Part shown: positions 1-5,724 of the stretch, piece after piece | How positions within the stretch are numbered: position 1 is the first letter of the stretch | Layout: every line of letters begins with the position of its first letter | From: Planctomycetales bacterium | GTDB lineage: Bacteria > Planctomycetota > Planctomycetia > Isosphaerales > Isosphaeraceae | Direction: 5' to 3' | Length of the DNA: 9,091 nucleotides | NCBI GenBank assembly: GCA_027451455.1 | Contig: DAIDJI010000166.1 | Location: 1-9,091, forward strand | The notes under the pieces: model-generated | Seen by the model: only the letters and a program-made list of their open reading frames with translations | What the model was told of the DNA's origin: nothing | Database searches by the model: none | Program-made: the position numbers and the translations under genes

Positions 1-999
1 GTTGACGGTGAAGAGGGTGTCGCGATACTTCGCGGGCCAGTTGTCGGCCAGGTAGATCATCCCGCCAACGTGGGCATGGCCGCCGCCGAGGTCCTCGTTG
101 AGGGTGTTCCCCTCGCGGGCGTCCTGCCACTTGCCACCGGCCCAGTGCAGGTGGTCGGCGCAGGTGGCCATCAACTCGTAAAGATGCGGGTTGAAGTCCT
201 GGCCGTACATCCGATCGAAGTGGGCGCCCGGGATCACGCGGAAGAGGTGGGCGATCACGCAATTGGTGATGAACGCCTCGCCGCGGTCGTCGAAGTCGAG
301 GCCCCAGGGGTTGGTCGTCCCGTGCGCGACGACCTCGAAGACCTCACGGGTCGGGTGGTATCGCCAGACGCCGCAGTTCATCGCCACGCGCTTCGAATCG
401 GGCGTTCCGGGCTTGCCGACGTGTGCGGTCGAGAGAATGCCGTGGCAGCCCCAGAGCCATCCGTCAGGGCCCCATTTCAGGGCGTTGAAGAGGTTGTGCT
501 GGGCCTTCACGTTCCAGCCGTCGAGCTTGACGACCGGCGGGCCGTCGGGTTTATCGTCGCCGTTGCGGTCGGGGAAGAAGAGCAGGTTCGGCGTGGCGCA
601 GACCCAGACGCCCCCGTATCCGAGCTCGATCCCGGTGTAGTTGGTCCCCTTGTCGAAGAAGACGGTCCGGCGATCGAACCGGCCGTCGCCGTTGGTGTCC
701 TCGAAGATGAGGATGCGGTCCTGGCCGGTCGGGCCGCCGAGCCAGATCGGATAGGCGCGGTTCTCGACGACCCAGAGCCGGCCGCGAGCGTCGAGGGCCA
801 TCGCGATTGGCTGGACGACGTCGGGCTCAGCGGCGCAGAGGGCGGCCTTGAAGCCGGGAGGCAAGGTCAGCCGGTGGACAGCCTCGGCCGGAGACGCCGG
901 TAACTTCGAGGGTTCGCCCGCCCCGGCCGGTCGCGCGATCATCCCGATCATCAGAGCCGCTGTCACCCGGCCGAACCTGCGCGCATATTCCAAGATCAT
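1..999 (-). CDS. PVC-type membrane-bound dehydrogenase-like protein (N-terminal part, cut by window edge)
   Basis: This is an open frame of 333 codons from ATG at 999-997, without a stop to the window edge. The N terminus has a basic/hydrophobic stretch (about residues 7-27, ending PAGAG) that fits a signal peptide, so the protein is probably exported. The rest reads as the N-terminal beta-propeller of the PVC-type dehydrogenase family, which in full length often carries a C-terminal c-type heme (CxxCH) domain. Visible family motifs are LPPGFK (46-51), GRLWVVENRAYP (73-84), a calcium-loop-like DTNGDGRFD (101-109), NYTGIELGYGGVWV (120-133), PDRNGDDKPDG (143-153) and HNLFNALKWGPDGWLWGCHG (168-187). 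An AGGAG at 1009-1013 sits nine bases before the ATG and supports this start. The substrate is unknown; family members are inferred to act on sugars or polysaccharides in the periplasm. The heme domain lies outside the window and cannot be confirmed. Confidence 0.92.
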   Translation of the reverse strand, partial: MILEYARRFGRVTAALMIGMIARPAGAGEPSKLPASPAEAVHRLTLPPGFKAALCAAEPDVVQPIAMALDARGRLWVVENRAYPIWLGGPTGQDRILIFEDTNGDGRFDRRTVFFDKGTNYTGIELGYGGVWVCATPNLLFFPDRNGDDKPDGPPVVKLDGWNVKAQHNLFNALKWGPDGWLWGCHGILSTAHVGKPGTPDSKRVAMNCGVWRYHPTREVFEVVAHGTTNPWGLDFDDRGEAFITNCVIAHLFRVIPGAHFDRMYGQDFNPHLYELMATCADHLHWAGGKWQDAREGNTLNEDLGGGHAHVGGMIYLADNWPAKYRDTLFTVN

Positions 1000-1250
1000 C
1001 TCGCCTGGCTCCTATCGACTCGAACTGCACGACGACCCTCGCGACCCAGGGGGGCTGATCGTAAGATAACGGCAGGCGCGCCGGTGAACCAGCGGGGACC
1101 GTATCATGCAGATGATCGACAGGAGCGAGACCGTCTTAACGATCGGTAGGGACGCGCCATTCGCGCGCAGCATTCGCGGGAGGGTATGGCCGGGGGCCGA
1201 GAAGGCGCCGCCGGCGTATCCCCCGAAGTAGAAGCGGGACCAACGCCTGG

Positions 1251-1529
1251 TCAGTGCCGCGGCAGGAGCCGCGCCAGCAGGCCCGAAACGCGATTCTTGC
1301 CGGGACCCGATGCGTCCAGGTCGCGGACGGTCTTGAAGAACAGCTCCTCGACCGATCGACGGAAGGCCCAGTCCCGGGTGGGCTCGCAGATCGAATCGAA
1401 TTCGGTCTTGCTCATGTAGCCGCGGAACACCAGGCGATGTCCCTCGGCGTCGAATTGCAGCTTCTCCCGGAGGCCGATCGGGATTTCGTAGCCATCCGGC
1501 AGACGGTCCAGCTTGACGAAGTGATCCAT
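1251..1529 (-). CDS. Hypothetical protein, 92 residues
   Basis: I do not recognise a named family. The protein starts MDHFVKLDRLPDGYEIP and contains a central segment HRLVFRGYMSKTEFDSI, then a charged helical-looking C-terminal half (RRSVEELFFKTVRDLD) and a basic end (LLARLLPRH). It has no signal peptide, no membrane segment and no paired cysteines, so it should be a small cytoplasmic protein. The frame is open back to 1619. I chose the ATG at 1529 because GGAGG lies five bases upstream; the next ATG, at 1541, has no such site. It sits between the LRR gene and the dehydrogenase-like gene on the same strand, with gaps of 180 and 251 bases, so it may have its own promoter. The ordered hydrophobic and charged pattern suggests a real protein, but the function is unknown. 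Confidence 0.6.
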   Translation of the reverse strand: MDHFVKLDRLPDGYEIPIGLREKLQFDAEGHRLVFRGYMSKTEFDSICEPTRDWAFRRSVEELFFKTVRDLDASGPGKNRVSGLLARLLPRH

Positions 1530-1683
1530 CGGATCCTCCATCGATCTGAGATCATCGCGATGACAGCAACGTTCGATGAGAGACGGACGCAATCCATCGA
1601 CGATGCCGCGGGAAGGCATCGCATCCCTCTTCTCGATATTATTCCTTTTCGGCTCTCCGATGAATTGGTCGCCCGTGTTTTTT

Positions 1684-1708
1684 CAGGGAATCCTACCGCC
1701 GATTCCTG
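1684..1708. other. Stem-loop just after the LRR gene
   Basis: CAGGGAATC (1684-1692) and GATTCCTG (1701-1708) can pair with one bulged base around an eight-base loop, starting two bases after the LRR stop codon. On the minus strand it is followed by an A run rather than a T run, so it is not a classical intrinsic terminator. It may stabilise the 3' end of the LRR mRNA or terminate weakly. Confidence 0.35.
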
Positions 1709-1709
1709 A

Positions 1710-2540
1710 TTACCCCTCGATCCGGACGCCGGCCTTCTTCATCGCGTCGAGCTGGCCCTTCGAGGGGTCGGAGAGCGGGTTTCCTTCGATGTAGAGCCGC
1801 AAATAGGGCGCGAAGAGCTTTGGTCCGGCGGCGTCGGTCTTCGCGGCCTCGGCGAGCGGCTTCCAATCCTTGATCTTGTTCCGCCAGAGGATCAGGATCT
1901 TCAGATCGGTCAGCTTTGCGATCGGGGCGATGTCCTCGACCTGGTTCTCGCCAAGGTCGAGCGTTGACAGCCTCGTCAGCTTCGCCACAACCTGGATATC
2001 CTTCACCCGGTTGCCCGGGACCGAGAGCGTCCAGAGCTTCGCGAGCGGGGCCAACGGGGCGAGGTCGGCAATCGCGTTCTTGCCGAGGTAGAGCGAATTG
2101 AGGCTCGTCAGGCTGCCGAGTGCATCCAGCTTCTCGACCTTGTTACCAGAGAGTTGCAGGTATTGAAGACCCTTCAGGTTCGCCAGCGGGGCGATGTCCT
2201 GAATCTGGTTTTCCGAGAGGTCGAGCCACTGGAGATTGGTCAGGTCTTTCAGCGGCTTCAGGTCGACGATCTTGTTCCGGTCGAGCTTGAGCTGGGCCAG
2301 GTTCTTGCACTTCTCCAGGCCGGTGAGATCCTTGATCTCCTTGCCTGTGGCCTCCAAAAAGTAGACGTTTTGCAGCTTCTCGTCGGTCAACTCGACCTTG
2401 GGCTCATGCTTGAGGACGTCTCGAATGGCGGCCTCGAGGTTCTTGTCGGGGAAGGGCGAGGCAGCGCGGGCGGCGGGGGCGAGTGCCATCAGGGCGAGGG
2501 CCGTCGCGACGGCGATCGGCCGACGGGCGGGTCGGATCAT
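1710..2540 (-). CDS. Secreted SDS22-like leucine-rich repeat protein
   Basis: This is a 276-residue protein. Residues 1-27 form a signal peptide (RPARRP, then an Ala/Leu-rich core, ending ARAA), so it is exported. A cap follows (FPDKNLEAAIRDVL, 30-43, through LTDEKLQNV), of the kind seen before LRRs in internalin-like bacterial proteins. Seven leucine-rich repeats of exactly 22 residues run from about 80 to 233, in the pattern NLxxLxLxxNxIxDLxPLxxLT. A C-terminal cap follows, with LYIEGNPLSDP at 249-259. Such proteins usually bind other proteins through the concave face; the partner here is unknown and no catalytic motif is seen. The frame is open upstream to 2747, but the ATG at 2540 is preferred: it begins the signal peptide and has a strong GGAGGAA at 2547-2553, six bases upstream. 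The isomerase gene ends 139 bases upstream on the same strand. Confidence 0.9.
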   Translation of the reverse strand: MIRPARRPIAVATALALMALAPAARAASPFPDKNLEAAIRDVLKHEPKVELTDEKLQNVYFLEATGKEIKDLTGLEKCKNLAQLKLDRNKIVDLKPLKDLTNLQWLDLSENQIQDIAPLANLKGLQYLQLSGNKVEKLDALGSLTSLNSLYLGKNAIADLAPLAPLAKLWTLSVPGNRVKDIQVVAKLTRLSTLDLGENQVEDIAPIAKLTDLKILILWRNKIKDWKPLAEAAKTDAAGPKLFAPYLRLYIEGNPLSDPSKGQLDAMKKAGVRIEG

Positions 2541-2546
2541 GGCGGG

Positions 2547-2553
2547 TTCCTCC
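2547..2553 (-). promoter_or_regulatory. Ribosome binding site of the LRR gene
   Basis: On the minus strand GGAGGAA lies six bases before the ATG at 2540. It is the strongest Shine-Dalgarno match in the window and decides the start against the longer open frame beginning at 2747. Confidence 0.75.
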
Positions 2554-2679
2554 GGCGGGTGGTCGATCAAACCAGGATCAGGTCGATCCGGTGCGGCCGG
2601 TCGTCGGCCGCGATCGCTTCGAGCATACGAGGAGCCCCGGCCTGAGGAAAGAGGTGCGCGCGTCGGGCGGCTGGGCCGG

Positions 2680-3570
2680 TCAGGAGAAATACTTCGCCGC
2701 CATCTTTCGGAGGAACGCCAATGATTCGGCCATTTCCTCCATCCCATTCATCCCGTCCTCGATGCTCACCCATCCCCGATAGTTGTGTTCGGCGAGGATC
2801 CGGAATATGGCCTCGTAATCGTTCAGCCCCTTGCCGGTGACGCCGTGTCGGAGGTTGGGCGAGTAGCCGAGGGTGCCGTCGGCCTGACGAAGCTCGTCGA
2901 GGGTCGTCCCCTCGGCGAGATATCGGTCGCTGGCGTGCATGCTGACGACCCGGTCGGCGACCGCCTTCAACAACTCGATCGGGTCATCTCCGGCGACGAT
3001 CGCGTTCGAGGGGTCGTACTGGACGCCGAAGTGGTCGCGGTCGGCGATCGCCGCAACCAGTTCCAGAAAGACGTCCTGCTTCTGGGCAAACTCGGGATAG
3101 GTCCAGAAGCCATCCTTGTAATGGTTCTCCAGCCCGAGGACAACATCGTGCGAGCGCGCCTCGGGCAGCACCTTCTCGATGCACTCGACGACCCATTCGA
3201 GCCCCTGCTCGCGGCCGACCGCCGGGTATCGCTGACCCGAGAGGACCCGGCAGACGGCCCGAGGCCCCCCCAGCCGGCGCGTCACTGCAACCAGCTCGAC
3301 TTCCCGATCGACGGCCCGCTTGCGGGCGTCGGGATCGGGATTCGTGAAGTCGGGCGAGCAGCAGAGCATCGGCATCGCGAACCCCGCCGTCCGGATCGCC
3401 TCGCCCACCCGATCGATGTAGCCCGGCTCCAAACTCTCGAAAAAGCCGTCGTACATCTCCAACCCGTCGGCATCGAGCGACCGGGCCATCTCGATCCACT
3501 CAAACACCGACATGCTCCGATCGCCGGCGATCCGGTCGATGTAACACTTTGGGAAGGCAGAAATCTTCAT
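2680..3570 (-). CDS. Sugar phosphate isomerase/epimerase-like TIM barrel protein
   Basis: This is a 296-residue protein of the xylose isomerase-like TIM barrel/AP endonuclease 2 superfamily (PF01261). That family includes hexulose epimerases, inosose dehydratase IolE and related enzymes that use a divalent metal to isomerise or dehydrate sugars. Four candidate metal ligands fall in the usual order at strand ends: E148 in LGLENH, D186 in QYDPSNA, H212 in SMHASD and E271 in VSIED. The N terminus MKISAFPKCYIDRI has no signal peptide, so the enzyme should be cytoplasmic, and the length is typical. The exact substrate cannot be read from sequence. Planctomycete genomes hold many paralogues, often near sugar dehydrogenase or sulfatase genes. 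The ATG at 3570 has no Shine-Dalgarno site; its leader is a heptanucleotide repeat array ending four bases before the start, which may affect translation. The stop is TGA at 2680-2682. Confidence 0.92.
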   Translation of the reverse strand: MKISAFPKCYIDRIAGDRSMSVFEWIEMARSLDADGLEMYDGFFESLEPGYIDRVGEAIRTAGFAMPMLCCSPDFTNPDPDARKRAVDREVELVAVTRRLGGPRAVCRVLSGQRYPAVGREQGLEWVVECIEKVLPEARSHDVVLGLENHYKDGFWTYPEFAQKQDVFLELVAAIADRDHFGVQYDPSNAIVAGDDPIELLKAVADRVVSMHASDRYLAEGTTLDELRQADGTLGYSPNLRHGVTGKGLNDYEAIFRILAEHNYRGWVSIEDGMNGMEEMAESLAFLRKMAAKYFS

Positions 3571-3574
3571 TTTA

Positions 3575-3630
3575 TTTGTTCTTTGTAATTTGTTCTTTGT
3601 TCTTTGTAATTGGTTCTTGGTAATTGGTCC
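3575..3630 (+). repeat. Degenerate heptanucleotide array (8 units)
   Basis: Eight consecutive 7-base units fill this stretch without gaps. In plus-strand order they are TTTGTTC, TTTGTAA, TTTGTTC, TTTGTTC, TTTGTAA, TTGGTTC, TTGGTAA and TTGGTCC. The consensus is TT(T/G)GT followed by TC or AA, with the third base shifting from T to G away from the isomerase gene. Read on the minus strand it is the A/C-rich leader of that gene and ends four bases before its ATG. The TTGGTAA unit is the reverse complement of the unit in the array at 3864-3945, so the two arrays are inverted relatives. Confidence 0.9.
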
Positions 3631-3661
3631 AGACCGTGTTCGACGGCTCGGGCGAAAGTCG

Positions 3662-3673
3662 TTCTCGCGAGAA
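3662..3673. promoter_or_regulatory. Perfect 12-bp palindrome TTCTCGCGAGAA
   Basis: TTCTCGCGAGAA equals its own reverse complement. It lies 92 bases upstream of the isomerase ATG, between the degenerate array and the MITE-like segment. It has the size and symmetry of an operator for a dimeric regulator, but no regulator gene is in the window. The rest of 3631-3716 shows nothing else that I can name. Confidence 0.35.
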
Positions 3674-3716
3674 GTATGGACCGCTGGGCTTCAGATACCT
3701 GATACCAATGACCCTG

Positions 3717-3860
3717 GGAGTTACGCAGTTGGCCGTGGGGCCAGTCAGCCGGAGGTCAAACCAGGCGAAAGCACAAGATCTTCGCCCTTACCTTTCCCGC
3801 CACGATTTTGCAGAACGACAGCCAGCGAGCCTCGGAACCCCCCCCCAACCGCGTAACTCC
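3717..3860. mobile_element. MITE-like element with 16-bp terminal inverted repeats
   Basis: GGAGTTACGCAGTTGG at 3717-3732 matches the reverse complement of 3845-3860 (GGAGTTACGCGGTTGG) at 15 of 16 positions, with the outer ten bases identical. The enclosed 144 bp has no convincing coding frame, so any movement would need a transposase in trans. A run of nine C lies just inside the right end (3838-3846). ATACCAAT occurs just outside both ends (3702-3709 and 3862-3869). It is not flush with the left repeat (seven bases away), so it is only a possible target duplication. Alternatives are a repetitive extragenic element or a chance inverted repeat; ten identical outer bases make chance less likely. 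Confidence 0.45.
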
Positions 3861-3863
3861 TAT

Positions 3864-3945
3864 ACCAATTACCAATTACCAATTACCAATTACCAATTAC
3901 CAATTACCAATTACCAATTACCAATTACCAATTACCAATTACCAA
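3864..3945 (+). repeat. Perfect heptanucleotide tandem repeat (ACCAATT)11
   Basis: Eleven identical ACCAATT units run from 3864 to 3940, followed by a partial ACCAA to 3945. The array starts three bases after the right end of the MITE-like element and ends three bases before the protease stop codon (3949-3951). Perfect identity suggests recent expansion by slippage. The unit resembles the heptameric short tandem repeats long known in cyanobacteria, but I have no evidence of relationship. In forward translation it produces a meaningless ITNYQLP periodicity. Confidence 0.97.
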
Positions 3946-3948
3946 GTG

Positions 3949-5478
3949 TTAGTGCCTCTTCCAGACGGAGAGCATATCGTCCGAGGCGCGCTCGCGGATG
4001 CCGTTGTCGGAGAGAACCTCGTCGGTGGCAGCGAGGGCTTCCTTGTGGTTGAAGACGATGGTCTCGCTGGCCTGGTCGTCGAAGCTGATGGTGGTGAATT
4101 TTTCCTTCGAGTCGCGGAGGAGTTCCACCATGTGCTTGAGGTTCTTGACGTGGATGCCGTTAACCTCCTTGACGACCTTGTAGCTGGGATTATCGTACCC
4201 CTTGGCGATCCGGTGGGGGAACATCGGGGCTGCGACGATCACGAGCTGCTCGCCCTCCACTTTCGGGTAGTCACCGCGGCGGGTGACCAGCGGGCTGCCG
4301 ATGAGGGCGAGGGTCGACGAGACCCGCCCGAGCGCCGAGGCCAGCTCGCTGTGGACCGGCGAGAAGACCAGCGGGCCGTAAATGAAGTACGAGGGGTAAG
4401 TGCCGCGCAGGGGCTCGATCAGGCGGGGATAGTGCGGCTTGACCGGCAGGTCGATGTGCATCGTCTTCCCGTGGCGGATGACCGTCAGCGGGACCTTGCC
4501 GTCCTTCGCCAGTTTCTGGACGAGGTACTGGAACCGGAGCCGCAACTGGCCGTTGATCGAGACCATCCCGGTGTTGTCGATCGGGTAGTCGCCGATCTTC
4601 GTGATGAGGTCGAAGTGCTTCAGCGGGTCGGCGGGATCCGCGGGGTTGGGTGACTGGACGACCATGCCCTGGGTCTTGCGGTCGACGCCGAGAAAGGCTC
4701 GGAGGGCGTCGTTCTCGAGCGTCTGAAGGGGCTCGTACATTGCCGGTTTGCCATCGTAATGGCCATCGGCGACGTCCTTGAGGAAGAGGTCTACTTCCTC
4801 GCTTGGGATGATGTAGCCGATGTTGTCGGCCATGGCGACCTTGCTGAAGACGACGCCGATCATCTTGCCGTCGATCAGGGCTGGTCCGCCGCTGTTCCCC
4901 GGGTTGATGGCGGCGTCGATTTGCACCCGAACGCCGGCGGTGTTGTCGCCGTATCCGGTGTACTCGATCCGAGAGACAATTCCCTTGGTGATCGAGAGCG
5001 TTGTGCCGCCCTGCGGATACCCGTAGGCGAGGACCGAGGCCTTCACCTCGGGCAGGGCCGTCGTGCGGGGCATGGGGGCCCGCTTCTCGAAGAACGATTC
5101 ATCCTCGAGGGTAAGCACAGCCAGGTCGATCCCCGGGCTGACCGCGAGAACTTTTGCGGGTAGCTTGTCGCTGGATTGGCCTCCCTCGACGAAAAGCTGG
5201 CTGGCATAGGTGACGACGTGGGCATTCGTGAGGATGCGCTTCCCCTCGATGACGACGCCGGTCCCGCTGGCCTCGGCGGGGCTTTGCTTGGCCCAGGGCT
5301 TGGTGAGGTCGGGGGGGCGCATGGTCGCGGTGATCTTCACCACGGCGTCTCGGATCCGGGCCTCCGCGGCGGCTTCATCCGGCGCGGCCGCTCGAGCGGG
5401 GAGTGCGAGCATCGCCGAGGCCATTGCCGCGACCATCGCGGCCATCCGCCCAACCGAAATCATCCGTGTCGTCTTCAT
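3949..5478 (-). CDS. Secreted HtrA/Deg-type serine protease with PDZ domains
   Basis: This 509-residue protein is an S1C (trypsin-fold) serine endopeptidase. The signal peptide covers residues 1-31 (MISVGRMAAMVAAM, ending ARA), so it should act in the periplasm, probably on misfolded or envelope proteins. The catalytic triad is complete: H87 in LTNAHVV, D118 in PGIDLAVL and S196 in NPGNSGGPAL. The segment AYGYPQGGTTLSITKGIVSR (151-170) is typical of the Deg family. A PDZ-like domain spans about 255-345 (FLGVD, DLITKIGDYPID). A long C-terminal extension (350-509) contains a second PDZ-like region (KVVKEVNGIHVKNLKHMVELL, about 434-454), a layout I associate with plant-type Deg2/Deg9 rather than with E. 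coli DegP. The ATG at 5478 begins the signal peptide; ATG at codon 6 is an alternative. Only a distant AGGAG precedes it. The gene is divergent from the GGT-like gene, with 246 bases between them. Confidence 0.95.
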   Translation of the reverse strand: MKTTRMISVGRMAAMVAAMASAMLALPARAAAPDEAAAEARIRDAVVKITATMRPPDLTKPWAKQSPAEASGTGVVIEGKRILTNAHVVTYASQLFVEGGQSSDKLPAKVLAVSPGIDLAVLTLEDESFFEKRAPMPRTTALPEVKASVLAYGYPQGGTTLSITKGIVSRIEYTGYGDNTAGVRVQIDAAINPGNSGGPALIDGKMIGVVFSKVAMADNIGYIIPSEEVDLFLKDVADGHYDGKPAMYEPLQTLENDALRAFLGVDRKTQGMVVQSPNPADPADPLKHFDLITKIGDYPIDNTGMVSINGQLRLRFQYLVQKLAKDGKVPLTVIRHGKTMHIDLPVKPHYPRLIEPLRGTYPSYFIYGPLVFSPVHSELASALGRVSSTLALIGSPLVTRRGDYPKVEGEQLVIVAAPMFPHRIAKGYDNPSYKVVKEVNGIHVKNLKHMVELLRDSKEKFTTISFDDQASETIVFNHKEALAATDEVLSDNGIRERASDDMLSVWKRH

Positions 5479-5656
5479 CGCGGGGACTCGCTCCTGTGCC
5501 GGGCGACCTGTGCTGTTCGGAGAATCGTCTCATCTTATCCCCCCGCCGCCCGCCCGCAAAGCGTCTCGACGGCCCCGAGGCTGAGGATTGGAATCCGGGG
5601 TGGTAGGATCTGGCGAGCCTGCCTCCCGACTGCGATAGTGAGGCATCGCCGATTGC

Positions 5657-5677
5657 GATCGCCGGGCCCGGGCGATC
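5657..5677. promoter_or_regulatory. 21-bp dyad upstream of the GGT-like gene
   Basis: GATCGCC and GGCGATC flank GGGCCCG, giving a 21-bp near-palindrome with one mismatched pair around a central base. It lies 47 bases before the GGT-like ATG, in the divergent gap with the protease. It could be an operator or a leader hairpin. In DNA this GC-rich such dyads also arise by chance, and no clear -35/-10 pair was found beside it. Confidence 0.3.
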
Positions 5678-5724
5678 CGGGTCTTCCCTTCCCGCCACTT
5701 CCTCCTCTCCCGGAGCCGTCCGCG

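Noticed and set aside
70..903. Long plus-strand open frame of 277 codons
   Set aside because: It lies antisense to the dehydrogenase-like gene, whose minus-strand frame has clear family motifs. Its Val/Glu/Gly/Ala-rich translation is a typical shadow in GC-rich DNA.
1000..1250. Extra small gene or regulatory RNA in this 251-base gap
   Set aside because: Both strands were read and no convincing frame, promoter pair or stable hairpin stood out.
2541..2747. N-terminal extension of the LRR protein
   Set aside because: The Arg/Ser/Pro-rich translation has no domain and overlaps the isomerase end. The signal peptide and strong ribosome binding site at 2540 decide the start.
2785..3588. Plus-strand open frame of 267 codons
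   Set aside because: It is antisense to the isomerase-like gene, which carries all four metal ligands, and its translation shows no family pattern.
3864..3945. CRISPR array
   Set aside because: The units are seven bases long and contiguous, with no spacers and no cas genes nearby.
3808..4653. Plus-strand open frame with ITNYQLP repeats
   Set aside because: The repetitive part is only the translated ACCAATT array, and the rest is antisense to the protease gene.
1..5478. Single operon of five minus-strand genes
   Set aside because: Gaps of 139 to 378 bases, a repeat-filled spacer and separate ribosome binding sites argue against tight co-transcription.
5176..5724. N-terminal extension of the GGT-like protein
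   Set aside because: The frame is open but overlaps the protease gene antisense. A signal peptide and a Shine-Dalgarno site place the real start at 5725.
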